64,000 bases of DNA from Gerris lacustris (GCA_951217055.1 OX578283.1:26163427-26227426); one strand, 5' to 3'; numbered from the stretch's first letter, positions 9,723 to 20,042 are shown. Notes: generated by a model not told the origin, from the letters alone. Numbers and translations: made by a program.

Positions 9723-10520
9723 TTACAAAATTTATTGTTTATTCACATAAACAATAATACATAAATAAATAATAGTCTTATCAATGATGAAGCTGATAAG
9801 CTGTCTAAATTGATACAGAGGCGAGAATGAATGATCGGAGAAAAGGAATATTAGCAAAAACTTACCAGCTGTTGAACACAAATACGGAGTATTAAGGAAA
9901 CATTTGATTATAATAACGTTCATCAAGATTACAATTCATTTTTAAAAAAGATTTGTTTGTGGGTAAGAAGATATAATTAAAATTTTAAGTTTTAAGCTCT
10001 TTTTTATTTTACTTGTTAATTACTTGTTTAATTAAACAATGACGTTTGTTAATTATGCATTTTATGGACTTATTTATTTTACTCTTATTACAATAGTGTC
10101 AATATTTTTAGACTATTGCAAATTAAAAATTTTAAGCCTAAAAATATTTACAATTTAGGAAGTGTGCTGTTTTGGTAGCATATAAATGTTTACCTGAGTC
10201 ATATAATTTTTATAACAGGTTTTATACCTGCTTCTGAGTGGTTTACCTGAAGTGTACGTTATTAAACATAGGTGCGGAAATGGTCCTGTGCGGTTTCGGT
10301 ATATAACCATCTGCACGCGTTCTCTTAAATCAGCCTTATTATCTATTTAATTTTTAAGATGAAGAATATAGAATGAAATTAGAACATGTATTAAAGTAAA
10401 GCAACAGCCTACTTTCAGAAAAATATATATATATTGTAACGGTTTTCCAGATACTCCGTATGTTAGGTTTGGGTGAATAAAAATATTATAACTACTAACA
10501 CCACCAGGTAGGTAATGTGG
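9723..10520. other. AT-rich stretch with weak inverted similarity at its edges
   Basis: CCGTACACTTCAC (about 9709) and GAAGTGTACGTTATT (about 10249) look like decayed inverted ends, with scattered CCGCAC blocks outside them. Nothing coding is seen between. Confidence 0.3.
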
Positions 10521-10522
10521 CA

Positions 10523-10625
10523 CTTCTTTAGATTGTTACTCCCCTTATAAAAAAACAGAGGGGAGTAACAATCTAAAGAAGGTGTACGGACTGTTCTTCT
10601 TTAGACTGTTACTCCCCTTATCAAA
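10523..10625. repeat. Perfect 23-bp hairpin plus a third direct arm
   Basis: CTTCTTTAGATTGTTACTCC (start 10523) is matched as exact inverted copy ending at 10581, with a 13-base A-rich loop. A further direct copy with one change follows at about 10598-10622, so arm order is forward, inverted, forward. Confidence 0.85.
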
Positions 10626-10656
10626 CAGAAGTGGGATATTCCTTTGTCCCAAAGAA

Positions 10657-11368
10657 CAGGGTCGCGCAGCGCGGATAATCACATTTTAAATGATTAGCAT
10701 GTGCTTAATACTAGAGCTAGGGGATTGAAATAAAGCAAATTTTCTGGCAACCATGTGGAAGTTTATTGGACTTAAGTCAAATTTTCAAGTGTGGAAGATA
10801 ACGTTCGATAAATGACGTCCTTGTCGATTTACACATTCTTAGTGGCGCTCAGCGAAGTTGCGCATCGCGTTCTCGAACATCTTGACAGGAAGCCGAGCGA
10901 TTTCACGGCAGTTAGCGTCCTTCAACTCGGCAAGGGTACGTGGTTTGTCGACATAAATTTTGGCCTTTAGATATCCCCATACCATAAAATCACACGTGCT
11001 GAGGTCGGGTGAGCGTGGCGGTCATGGACCGACACCATTCCGGGAAATCACACGACCGAGAAATATTTGACGCACGCGATCCATGGTGCAGTGGCTCCAT
11101 CTTGTTGGAACCATATGTGGTCATTTCCATTTCATTATCCTTTGAATAAGGGATGAAAAAATCGGATTCCCTTGCGAGAAGTTAGAGAATGTGATGCGCA
11201 ACTTCGCCCAGCGGACAATTATTGGACATTATCTTCCACACTAGAAAACTTGACTTATGCCAAATAAACTTCCACATATTTGCTAGAAAAGTTGATTTAT
11301 TTCAATCTCCAGCTCTAGTATCGAGCACATGGTAACCATTTAAAATTTGGACATCCGCGCTGCGCCTG
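10657..11368 (-). mobile_element. DNA transposon relic with about 150-bp terminal inverted repeats
   Basis: Left 10657-10803 and right 11229-11368 are inverted copies. The tips are CAGGGTCGCGCAGCGCGG and, inverted, CCGCGCTGCGCCTG. Next come ACTAGAGCT and TGTGGAAGTTTATT blocks, then GTGTGGAAGATAA at the inner edge. The roughly 425 bp between hold the tail of a Tc1/mariner-type transposase. About 710 bp is far shorter than a complete element, so this is an internally deleted copy. Confidence 0.8.
10850..11130 (-). pseudogene. Tc1/mariner-like transposase C-terminal relic
   Basis: Minus-strand frames show WFQQDGATA, then after a frameshift ISRNGVGP, a stop, PPRSPDLSTCDFMVWGYLKA and KIYVDKPRTLAELKD. 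WFQQDGATAH and PPRSPDLSPCDFFLWGYLK are the second and third catalytic-region motifs of a Tc1/mariner-superfamily transposase. The reading frame is broken at least twice and the N-terminal DNA-binding part is missing. The fragment sits between long inverted ends, so it is a decayed copy of the element's own gene. Confidence 0.75.
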
Positions 11369-11369
11369 G

Positions 11370-12028
11370 TGAGGGGTTGCTCACCAGTAAAAATTGAAAA
11401 AAAAAAAAAAAAAAAATATGGTGGCCGGGGTTTATAATGACCAAACCTAGCCTCTGAAGAAGACGATGGGAGTAAGAGATGAACCAACAAAAGATTACTT
11501 AAAAAAAGAAAATATATGTAATGAAAACCAAAATCTCTCTAACTGATCATGATCGTATACGAGAAAAATGATAGGGACTTACCAGGTCGATCCAAAATTA
11601 AAGTTAACTTTTAAAATGCAAGTTGTGCTTATCTCTTATCTCAGACCCCAAAAGATTTAAACGTAAACAAAAACATAAAATATAACCCTTAATAAGTTAA
11701 AATCTATTAAAACCTTATCCACTTTTATGACATTTTATATACCTAAATCTAAAGTTCTAATAATAAAAAATAAAAATTAATATTTGTGTACGAAAATGTT
11801 CTTATATATGTTTAAAACAAATTGTAATTACTTAAGTTGTCGATTATATTTAAATGTATTACTTGGCATCAAGGGTTTCTAATTAAAAATAAAATGGAAC
11901 AGGATAATCTTGCACAAAGTGTATCTAGTTAAAGGGTTCCTTCATTAATCTTTTAAAGCTTTAAGTAATTATTTTAATTTAGTCCTCTAAGGCAGTTTAA
12001 AAGAATTAAAGTCGATGGCCAAAGACGT
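11370..12028. other. Unassigned AT-rich sequence
   Basis: Contains an A-tract at about 11397-11416; no gene or repeat copy recognised. Confidence 0.4.
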
Positions 12029-12029
12029 T

Positions 12030-13879
12030 TTTTAGGGTTTCGTTGGTAAAACCAAAAAAAAGAAACCCTTATAGTTTCGTTCCTGTGTCCGTCTGTCACT
12101 CTGTACGGTTCCAATAACTTTTGAACCAAAAAAGATAAAAACGTGAAACTTTCCAGTATAAAAGATCGTTTTGACGCGCACACAGGAAAAATATAGCGAA
12201 CTCAATATTATCTGCTGTTCAAATTCAAAATGGCGGATAATTCACGTCGCGAAAAAAATATATTTTTTTTAAATTTTGAGTGGGGTATCAAATGAAAGGT
12301 AATGAAGAGTAGAATAGAAATATATATACCACTTAGGGATAGTGGTTAATTTTCAGCACCATTTTGTCAAAAAACATCGAAATTTTGCGTGTCCCCCCCC
12401 CTAAAATCGTATTTCCGCTATTACTAAAAATATAGAAAAATATGCAAAATGTGTGGTCTGCTAGGCCATAGAAAAAATAAGATTAGCAATCTGATCTGAT
12501 TTACTGGAAATTCAAGATGGCGGATAATTCATGTCACTCGAAAAAAAATATTTTTTTATAATTTTGAGTGGGGTATCAAATGAAAGTTATTGAAGAGTAG
12601 AATAGAAATATATATACCACTTAGGGATAGTGGGTAATTTTCAGCGCCATTTTGTCAAAAAACATCGAAATTTTGCGTGTCCCCCCCCCTAAAGTCGTAT
12701 TTCCGCTGTTACTAAAAATATAGAAAAATATGCAAAATGTGTGGTCTGCTGGGCCATAGAAAAAATAAGATTAGCAATTTGATCTGAGCTACTGGAAATC
12801 CAAGATGGCAGATAATTCACGTCACTCGAAAAAAAATATTTTTTTATAATTTTGAGTGGGGTATCAAATGAAAGGTATTCAAGAGTAGATTACAAATATA
12901 TATACCACTTAGGGGTAGTGTTTAATTTTCGGCGCCATTTTGTCAAAAAACATCGATATTTTGCGTGTCCCCCCCCCTAAAATCGTATTTCCGCTATTAC
13001 TAAAAATATAGAAAAATATGCAAAATGTGTGGTCTGCTGGGCCATAGAAAAAATAAGATTAGCAATTTGATCTGATTTACTGGAAATTAAAGATGGCAGA
13101 TAATTCATGTCACTTAAAAAAAAATATTTTTTTTAAATTTTGAGTGGGGTATCAAATGAAACGTATTAAAGAGTAGAATAGAAATATATATACCACTTAG
13201 GGGTAGTGTTTAATTTTCGGCGCCATTTTGTCAAAAAACATCGATATTTTGCGTGTCCCCCCCCCTAAAATCGTATTTCCGCTATTACTAAAAATATAGA
13301 AAAATATGCAAAATGTGTGGTCTGCTGGGCCATAGAAAAAATAAGATTAGCAATTTGATCTGATTTACTGGAAATTAAAGATGGCAGATAATTCATGTCA
13401 CTTAAAAAAAAATATTTTTTTTAAATTTTGAGTGGGGTATCAAATGAAACGTATTAAAGAGTAGAATAGAAATATATATACCACTTAGGGGTAGTGTTGA
13501 ATTTTCGGCGCCATTTTGTCAAAAAACATCGAAATTTTTCGTGTCCCCCCCCCCCTAAAATCGTATTTCCGCTGTTACTAAAAATATAGAAAAATATGCA
13601 AAATGTGTGGTCTACTGGGCCATAGAAAAAATAAGATTAGCAATTTGATCTGAGCTACTGGAAATCCAAGATGGCGGATAATTAACGTTTCTCGAATAAA
13701 AATATTTTTTTAAAATTTTGAGTGGCGAATCAAATGAAAGGTATTCAAGAGTAGATTACAAATATATATACCACTTAGGGGTTATGTTTAATTTTCGGCG
13801 CCATTTTGTCTAAAAAACTTTTCTTTCTCCCCCCCCCCCTTTCTAATTTTGTGTTCACAATACCAACGAAACCCTTTTT
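12030..13879 (+). mobile_element. Element I: terminal inverted repeats enclosing a 288-bp tandem array
   Basis: The ends are AGGGTTTCGTTGGTA (12034) and its exact inverse TACCAACGAAACCCT (13861-13875). Inside, ATGGCGGATAATTC-like unit starts fall at 12230, 12517, 12805, 13093, 13381 and 13671: five units of 287-290 bp plus a partial sixth. Each unit contains GAGTGGGGTATCAAATGAAA, a C8-C10 run and GTGTGGTCTGCTGGGCCATA. The left shoulder has CCGTCTGTCACTCTGTACGG. No coding sequence. The element at 46466-47321 is a relative. Confidence 0.85.
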
Positions 13880-14183
13880 ACGTGAGACTTCACGCCTTAC
13901 CAATTTATTTATTAATATCGTAACTTTTTTGGGGATTTGTTTTCTGATAAATAGATGTTTTGAAAAAATTGTCTTTTGATATTGGAATGGAAAATAATGT
14001 TACTTGTGCATCAAAGAAAAAAATATAATTATGTTTATCTCATTATCGAAGTTATGAATAGTTTGGTTGGTGATAAATGGTTTGGAAAGTATATATGTGA
14101 GTCTACGTGTTAATAAGAACTTTTTTACGTTTTTTGTCTCTCATGTGACTCATCGTCGGGTTTTCCTTTACCTTTTACCGGCA

Positions 14184-14213
14184 CTGATAATGGTCGAGAG
14201 GCCGAAAACTAGT
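14184..14213 (+). ncRNA. Weak hammerhead-like motif
   Basis: CTGATAATGGTCGAGAGGCC followed by GAAAACTAGT has the order CUGANRA, short stem GGTC/GGCC with GAGA loop, GAAA. The cleavage-site strand is not clear. Confidence 0.25.
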
Positions 14214-14214
14214 T

Positions 14215-15240
14215 ATTTAGAATAAACATTCATTTTGTGAAGAGGCTTTCCGTTTCATTATTCTATTATTAAAAACTCTTACATATTATAACCTTTTATA
14301 TTATTTAATATTACATATAAGATGTTCTCCAAGATTTACGATGTAATAATTAACAAAGAAAACTGACACATAATTCATTCATTCAAATTTTATTACTACG
14401 AATATAAGAGTATGCTAGCCAATAAAAATATTGATTGTCTTATCATAATATACATATTACATCATTGAATAATTAAGTGAACACATGAATGATAGAGATT
14501 GCCCCATGACGTCCAAAGCTATGCAAAACTTTCCATGTTAGTCATGTTACGCAGTTGCATTCTAGACATGCATGTCTCACTTTAATTAAAGGTGTAGATG
14601 ATAATGTCAGTAAAATTTAATTAAGTTGTAATTATTATGTAAAATAATTTATACTGAATTTGAGAGGTTAAATGAGATAGACGTATTAATTAACTAAATT
14701 GCACTATAATTACACGGTGCTGTAGTAATATCATAAAACCGCATTTGGGTTAGATATGGCACGTGCCAACAATACTGCGTACCAATATTGTACAGCTAGG
14801 AGATATCCTTACTGATGAAGAGAGGCAATAAGTTCTTCAGTATAAATGAATAATTTTGAATGTACAACTAATACCAATAAGACTTTCCAACTTGGTGAGA
14901 AGAAAGAACTACAACTTAAGTAAGCGCACATTATTTATTTGCTGTGCTAAATTAGAATCCAATTTTTACTCCTAGAGGAGATAAGGTAGCTGAAATAGAA
15001 ATGGGCTGGACATCGCTTAGCTAACTGATGATCGATGGATGAGGTAAGTGACCGAGTGGTACCCGTAAAATGTGAAGAGTAGATGGGCAAGATGATGGGG
15101 CAATATGAGTAAAAAACTTGAAAAAACCACTCAGGATAGAGCTTTCTTGAATTCAAAAAGAAGCCTATGCCCAGAAATGGGCCTAGATCATTCTTAAGAA
15201 AAATGCTAAAAATCTATGTTGGGCTTTATGAAGTTCCAGA
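14215..15240. other. AT-rich unique sequence, nothing recognised
   Basis: No supported coding, RNA or repeat feature. Confidence 0.4.
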
Positions 15241-15289
15241 TCTTCCAGTGGTGATCACGTCATGTAGTGTTTTGGTCCAGTATAGTGGA

Positions 15290-15435
15290 AGCATCTTCAG
15301 GGAAGTACATGTTGTCCTAATGAAGTGACAACGTTAACTGGTTTTCGAAGTAACTCTGTTAACGTTGTTACTTGACTAGGACAACATACACTCCCCTGAA
15401 GATGCTGCCAACAATTTGTGCGAAACGTCAGGACC
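15290..15435. mobile_element. Second inverted Penelope-like repeat fragment
   Basis: Arms 15296-15339 and 15358-15402 are imperfect inverted copies (CTTCAGGGAAGTACATGTTG against CAACATACACTCCCCTGAAG). GTTAAC blocks meet around a roughly 18-bp centre. The right arm continues into CTGAAGATGCTGCC ... GCGAAACGTC (15396-15429), the same motif as at 7674. The left arm keeps CTGAAGATGCTTCC in inverse but has lost GAAACGTC. Different arm sequence from 7448-7761, so a different subfamily. Confidence 0.6.
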
Positions 15436-15605
15436 AAAAGCCTCGATTATGGGGCTACCACCGGAGCCGCCATCTAGCTTCTGATAATAAATAAATTTAA
15501 AAAAAAATTAATAGCAACAGCCGAGCTTATTTTGCAACATACTTACGGTGAATCCACCTCAAAGAGCAAAATTAATCCTTTTATATTTTAAAATAAGCCA
15601 CAATA

Positions 15606-15609
15606 AATG
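15606..15609. repeat. Target site duplication (AATG), left
   Basis: AATG directly before the TGT of the left LTR equals AATG after the right LTR (20043-20046). Confidence 0.8.
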
Positions 15610-15772
15610 TGTGGGTGTGTGTAATCTTAGAATCTAAAATTGGAACACAAATAAAATTCACTTTCCAGATTCGTGTCTGTAAACCCACTGAATTTATTTG
15701 ACATAAATAAATAATTAGGTAAAAAACTAAACAACATGCTAACTCAAAATTATCCTAAAACTGGTATCCACA
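15610..15772 (-). repeat. 3' LTR (163 bp)
   Basis: Starts TGTGGGTGTG and ends TATCCACA on the plus strand, giving the usual TG...CA ends. Identical to 19880-20042. Very short for a gypsy LTR. Confidence 0.93.
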
Positions 15773-15786
15773 TACTCCCCTCCTAG
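15773..15786 (-). promoter_or_regulatory. Polypurine tract for plus-strand priming
   Basis: On the element's sense strand, AGGAGGGGAGTA ends exactly at the 3' LTR boundary, the expected place for the polypurine primer. Confidence 0.85.
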
Positions 15787-15803
15787 TGGCAACGTCATAC
15801 TTT

Positions 15804-15808
<5 letters not shown>

Positions 15809-15855
<47 letters not shown>
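15809..15855 (-). repeat. A47 tract inside the element, between pol stop and polypurine tract
   Basis: An uninterrupted run of 47 T on the plus strand (A on the sense strand), 22 bases after the pol stop codon. It lies inside the element rather than at its end, which is unusual for an LTR retrotransposon. Confidence 0.95.
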
Positions 15856-15856
<1 letters not shown>

Positions 15857-15877
15857 GTGAGTGTTGCTGTTCTTTTC

Positions 15878-18652
15878 TCACTGATTTAGAAGAAATGCTG
15901 GTTTTAAACGGTCAATACAAATATTCTGTTTTCCTCCTGGCATTTCGACTTCGAAGAACTTTTCTCCTCTTCTTACGACTTTGCATGGCCCATTATACAC
16001 GGGCTGCAGAGGTTTCCTTACCGCATCAACTCTAATGAAAACAAATTCCGATGTCATCAATTCCGGATGTATAAAGATTACTTGTTTATTATTATGCTTT
16101 TCTCTAACCGGCTTGAGTGTTCTTAACTTTTCTCTAAGGCGGTGGAGCATGTTCGGAATGGAGTGATTGTTCTTTTCAGGTCCCTCTTCCAAAATATCTA
16201 CTGGCAGTCGGATGTTCTCGCCATAAGTCAACTCTGCAGTGGTGGTTGAGTGTTCTGGGATGATGTAGGACCTAAGACCTAACATTACGAGAGGTAACTT
16301 AGCTACCCAGTCCTCTGTCATTTGGGCTTTTAATGCTGCCTTGAGCTGCCGGTGCCATCGTTCAATCTTCCCATTTGCGGCCGGATGGTATGCCGTTGTC
16401 ATTATGTGTTGGATGCCAAGCATATGGTTAAGATGTTTAAAAAGTTGGCTGTCAAATTGCCGGCCTCTATCGGTGGTAATACATTTCGGCACACCAAATC
16501 TTGCTATCCAGGTAGAGATTATAGCTTTAGCGACCGTTTCAGCTGTTATGTCGACGAGAGGTGTCGCTTCTGGCCATCTCGAAAATCGATCGATAAATGT
16601 TAATAAATATCGGTAACCCTCCGAAGGTGGTAAAGGGCCTACGATGTCCACGTTTACATGATTGAAACGTTTTTCAGGCAGTTGATAGTGGCTAATGGCG
16701 CTTCTGGTATGTCTTGTGACTTTAACTCGTTGACATGCGATGCATGCTCGCGCCCAATCGCGGACATCTCTTCTCATGCCATGCCAAACAAAACGTTTTT
16801 CGATGAGATTGATTGAACCTTTGATGCCCGGGTGTGATAGATTGTGTAATGAGTCAAACACCGTTTTTCGTAGTGATATCGGGATGTAGGGTCTTGAGAT
16901 ATCCGTTGATTTGTCGCAGATTAACTCCATTCCATTTGGGAGGTTTACCTTCTCCAATTTCAGTGAACACTTTTTTGATTCCCACAGATTTCTCAGTTCA
17001 GCATCGCCTTGTTGAGCTTTTACTAAGTCATCCGTTGAAATTTTGCCTGAAATAGAGAGTGCGTTAATTCTTGAACAAGCGTCAGCAGCGATGTTCTGAT
17101 GTCCTGCGGTGTACCGTACGTCTGTCGAAAATTGTCCAATGAAATTTAGATGTCTAAGTTGCCGTGGAGTAGCATTGTCATTTCGTTGCTTAAATGCATA
17201 GGCCAGCGGTTTATGGTCAGTGTATATGGGGAATTCTCGTCCTTCTAACATGTGTTGGAAGTGTTTTACGGCTGTATAAATTGCCAGAAGTTCTCTGTCA
17301 TATGTCGAGTAATTCTGTTGGGTAGAGGTTAATTTTTTGGACATGAAGCCTAATGGTTCAAGTTTGTCGCCACACACTTGATGAAGTGCGGCTCCCAAAG
17401 CAAAGTCTGATGCGTCTGTCATCAGTACAAGTGGTAAGTGCGGGGATGGGTGAGCTAATAGGGTTGCCTCAGATAGTAATGTCTTAAGTACCTCAAATGC
17501 ACTCTTTGTCTCGTCTGTCCACTTGAGTTCTCTTTTGTCCTTCTTCTGACAGTTTTTGGTCATGTCAAATAATTTGGCTTGTATTTTCGCGGCGTTTGGT
17601 AACGAGCGCCGATAAAAATTAACCAAACCCAAGAATCTTTTTAAATCCTGCACGGTTTTGGGTAACGGATGTTCGCGTATAGCTTTAACCTTTTCAGCCG
17701 TTGGTGTGATTCCTTTTGGTGATATTGTGTAGCCTAGGAAGTTAATTTCTGCTTCACCAAAAACACATTTGCTTACGTTGATGTTGACTTGTAACTCTTC
17801 TAGTCTCTTAAACAGCATTCTTAGGTGGTGTACGTGTTGTTCTTCGTTCTCGGATGCTATCAGGATATCGTCAATATAGGCAAAGCAAAAGTCCAAGTCC
17901 CTTAGGCTGGAATCAATATAACGTTGGAAGGATTGAGCTGCGTTCCTAAGTCCAAATGGTAGCCTTAAGAACTCAAATAACCCGAACGGTGTTATGACCG
18001 CTGTCTTCGGAACATCCTCTGGAGCTACGGCTATGTGGTGATACGCTCTTACCAGGTCGACCTTAGAAAAGATGGCTTTTCCTGCCAGTTGACTGTTGAA
18101 GTCTTGGATGTGAGGTATTGGGTATTTGTCTGGCAGGGTGGCTGCGTTGAGAGCGCGGTAGTCCCCACACGGCCTCCAGCTACCACATTTTTTTGGGACA
18201 AGATGTAGAGGACTCGCCCAACAACTGCTGGAGGGACGACAAATGCCCATGTTAATCATGGTCTGAAATTCCATTTTAGCTACGGCCAACTTGTCGGGAG
18301 AAAGTCGACGAGCTTTGGCCGTAACTGGCGGACCAGATGTAACAATGACATGCTGTACGTCACTATTCTTTGGTTTGTAAACAGGATCCTCTTGATGTAA
18401 TTTAGGAAATTCTTTTAATATGTTTCCGTACTTTTGGTCTGGTGAGAGGATGTGAATGGATTCAAATTTGGCAGAAGCTTTGAAACAAGCAGCCGAAATG
18501 GATGTGATAGAATCTAAAAGTTTTCTATTTTTGAGGTCTATTAGCAGATTAAAATGGCGTATAAAATCCGCACCGATGATTGCTGCCTGAACATCAGCCA
18601 AAACAAATGGCCAACAGAATTCTCTACGTAACCCTAGATCTAGTTTGAGCAT
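15878..18652 (-). CDS. pol: Ty3/gypsy Pol polyprotein: protease end, RT, RNase H, integrase
   Basis: 924 residues are open from the first methionine, but the true reading starts upstream: the same frame stays open to 18877 and holds the protease DSGA active site at 18755-18766. IIGADF near residue 25 is the C-terminal protease motif. RT spans about 130-310 with catalytic YIDD at 259-262. RNase H spans about 405-525 with acidic residues D413, E454 and D479. Integrase has a zinc-binding H603-H607-C637-C640 and a catalytic D669-D728-E764 triad with 35 residues between the last two. The C-terminus (about 865-920) is the usual variable basic region. All key residues are present and no stop interrupts the frame. 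It is in the -1 frame relative to gag, so expression probably needs ribosomal frameshifting. Confidence 0.95.
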   Translation of the reverse strand: MLKLDLGLRREFCWPFVLADVQAAIIGADFIRHFNLLIDLKNRKLLDSITSISAACFKASAKFESIHILSPDQKYGNILKEFPKLHQEDPVYKPKNSDVQHVIVTSGPPVTAKARRLSPDKLAVAKMEFQTMINMGICRPSSSCWASPLHLVPKKCGSWRPCGDYRALNAATLPDKYPIPHIQDFNSQLAGKAIFSKVDLVRAYHHIAVAPEDVPKTAVITPFGLFEFLRLPFGLRNAAQSFQRYIDSSLRDLDFCFAYIDDILIASENEEQHVHHLRMLFKRLEELQVNINVSKCVFGEAEINFLGYTISPKGITPTAEKVKAIREHPLPKTVQDLKRFLGLVNFYRRSLPNAAKIQAKLFDMTKNCQKKDKRELKWTDETKSAFEVLKTLLSEATLLAHPSPHLPLVLMTDASDFALGAALHQVCGDKLEPLGFMSKKLTSTQQNYSTYDRELLAIYTAVKHFQHMLEGREFPIYTDHKPLAYAFKQRNDNATPRQLRHLNFIGQFSTDVRYTAGHQNIAADACSRINALSISGKISTDDLVKAQQGDAELRNLWESKKCSLKLEKVNLPNGMELICDKSTDISRPYIPISLRKTVFDSLHNLSHPGIKGSINLIEKRFVWHGMRRDVRDWARACIACQRVKVTRHTRSAISHYQLPEKRFNHVNVDIVGPLPPSEGYRYLLTFIDRFSRWPEATPLVDITAETVAKAIISTWIARFGVPKCITTDRGRQFDSQLFKHLNHMLGIQHIMTTAYHPAANGKIERWHRQLKAALKAQMTEDWVAKLPLVMLGLRSYIIPEHSTTTAELTYGENIRLPVDILEEGPEKNNHSIPNMLHRLREKLRTLKPVREKHNNKQVIFIHPELMTSEFVFIRVDAVRKPLQPVYNGPCKVVRRGEKFFEVEMPGGKQNICIDRLKPAFLLNQ

Positions 18653-18877
18653 GCGCTCACCATATGTTCTTATTGTAGAGCCATTTGCCGCGAAAAGTAC
18701 CCGCTTTGACTCGTTTTGTCTGTCTCTATGAGTTGGAGGTATAACACTAATATCTGCCCCCGAGTCAATTAAAAAACGCTTACCTGTTCCAGGATCTTCT
18801 ATGAATAGGCGGCTTGAATTAAATGAGCCAGTAGCGCTTGCCGCGTCCAGCGTGTGGCTCCTTAGTTTTCCGGCTTC
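18653..18877 (-). CDS. Upstream protease part of Pol (no own start codon)
   Basis: This continues the pol frame from its first methionine back to the stop at 18878-18880. It encodes the front half of a retropepsin-type protease: [14 protein letters not shown], with the catalytic aspartate at 18764-18766. It has no initiator and overlaps the end of gag by about 16 bases, so it would be made as part of a Gag-Pol product. Confidence 0.85.
18862..18877 (-). promoter_or_regulatory. Gag-pol overlap, likely -1 frameshift zone
   Basis: Gag ends GAA AAC TAA on the sense strand, and pol is in the -1 frame and open from 18877. The shift must occur within these 16 bases. GGAAAAC is only an imperfect XXXYYYZ slippery heptamer, so slippage on AAC before the stop or another mechanism is possible. 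Confidence 0.6.
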
Positions 18878-19713
18878 TTATTGTTATAGTTGCATGGCTT
18901 CACGCACTTAAAAGCTTCTTTTCCAAATTTCCAATGATAGTAGCAAGTGGGATGTTTTTGTGTGCTCCTTGATCTTGTCCTGCGTCGTGGTTGAAATGTT
19001 GAAGTACTTCTGTCTCGGCGGTCAGCTTTGAGCTCTTCAATTGCCTCGATAATGTCTGCCATTTGTTTTTCTACCTTAGAGATGAAAGACTGGTCCCTAG
19101 GTTTTGAGCCCTGTTGTTTTAACGTATCTTCCTTTGAATCGATTGTATTCACCGCAGAAGAGTACATGTCCCTAATCTTGTCCGCCATACTCGCTAAGTT
19201 ATCTAGTGTACCTTCATTACACGCGAGTATGGGTCTAATGTGTGCAGGAAGTCCTTTTATAAATATATTTTTTAAAAATTCTTCACTAACTTTATTCTCG
19301 GATAAGCTTCGCATTTCTCGAAGAAGTGTTGTCGGTTTCTTGTCACCAAGTTCAATTTCTGTCAGTAATTTCTTTATCTGTCTTCCGTATGAATCCTGAA
19401 ATTCCGTAAGGAGTCGCTTTTTTAAGTCCGTATAAGGTGTCTTTGTCAAAGGTTTGCTGATTATGTCTTCTAAGAGTTCTGCAATTTCAGTATCTAATGA
19501 AGCTAGTACATGGTAAAATTTTGTGGTTTCTGCGGTTATATTGCTGATTATGAATTGTGCTTCAACTTGTCGAAACCATACTTGGGGGTTGCGACGGAAA
19601 AACGTTGGCAATTTTATTCCGACCCGCGCTATTTCCACTCTTGGAGAAATATCTTGGGGTGTAAGGATGTCTTCGTTTTCCGTCTGGCACTTTGATGAAG
19701 TTTGTTCAGTCAT
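18862..19713 (-). CDS. gag: Retrotransposon Gag (capsid/nucleocapsid)
   Basis: 283 residues from the ATG at 19713, the first in-frame methionine after the leader. The N-terminal two-thirds is a helical capsid-like region with [20 protein letters not shown] near residue 34, typical of Ty3/gypsy Gag, and [13 protein letters not shown] near residue 148. A basic, Ser/Arg-rich stretch near 235-252 precedes a single zinc-finger-like motif (CYYHWKFG ... KCVKPC). This variant finger, with histidine early and two late cysteines, is common in animal gypsy elements. It should package the element RNA into cytoplasmic particles. The frame is intact. Pol follows in the -1 frame after a tiny overlap. Confidence 0.92.
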   Translation of the reverse strand: MTEQTSSKCQTENEDILTPQDISPRVEIARVGIKLPTFFRRNPQVWFRQVEAQFIISNITAETTKFYHVLASLDTEIAELLEDIISKPLTKTPYTDLKKRLLTEFQDSYGRQIKKLLTEIELGDKKPTTLLREMRSLSENKVSEEFLKNIFIKGLPAHIRPILACNEGTLDNLASMADKIRDMYSSAVNTIDSKEDTLKQQGSKPRDQSFISKVEKQMADIIEAIEELKADRRDRSTSTFQPRRRTRSRSTQKHPTCYYHWKFGKEAFKCVKPCNYNNKKPEN

Positions 19714-19859
19714 ATTATTGTTTTTTATTCAAATTCTAATACTTTCCGAATTTTTGACAGATTATAATTTTGATTTCGATACACGTAAAAAATTTACTTT
19801 TTGACGAATGTATAAAAAATGATAACTGTTGAAAAAGAAATGAAACCAACTTACGCGAG

Positions 19860-19877
19860 TCCTGTTCGGGGTCACCA
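19860..19877 (-). promoter_or_regulatory. tRNA primer-binding site
   Basis: On the sense strand, TGGTGACCCCGAACAGGA begins two bases after the 5' LTR. It starts with TGG, complementary to the universal CCA tail of a tRNA. Which tRNA is used I cannot state without a tRNA set. Confidence 0.8.
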
Positions 19878-19879
19878 CT

Positions 19880-20042
19880 TGTGGGTGTGTGTAATCTTAG
19901 AATCTAAAATTGGAACACAAATAAAATTCACTTTCCAGATTCGTGTCTGTAAACCCACTGAATTTATTTGACATAAATAAATAATTAGGTAAAAAACTAA
20001 ACAACATGCTAACTCAAAATTATCCTAAAACTGGTATCCACA
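19880..20042 (-). repeat. 5' LTR (163 bp)
   Basis: Identical to 15610-15772. In the sense direction it would hold the element's promoter and polyadenylation signals; no canonical TATA is asserted. Confidence 0.93.

Larger units (their letters stand above)
15610..20042 (-). mobile_element. Complete Ty3/gypsy LTR retrotransposon, young insertion
   Basis: A 4433-bp element on the minus strand. From its own 5' end it has an LTR (19880-20042), primer-binding site, gag, protease-RT-RNase H-integrase, a long poly(A) tract, polypurine tract and LTR (15610-15772). Domain order RT, RNase H, integrase places it in the Ty3/gypsy (Metaviridae) group. The two 163-bp LTRs are identical as I read them and both coding regions are open, so it inserted recently and may still be competent. 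AATG stands on both sides. No envelope-like gene is present. Confidence 0.95.

Noticed and set aside
9590..10320. Possible inverted-end element with CCGCAC and GTGTACG blocks
   Set aside because: Similarity between the two sides is patchy and borders could not be set.
16341..17055. Plus-strand frames inside pol and gag
   Set aside because: Antisense shadows of well-supported minus-strand coding sequence.
15610..20042. Endogenous retrovirus with envelope gene
   Set aside because: The space between pol stop and LTR is about 100 bp, mostly poly(A), so no envelope gene exists.
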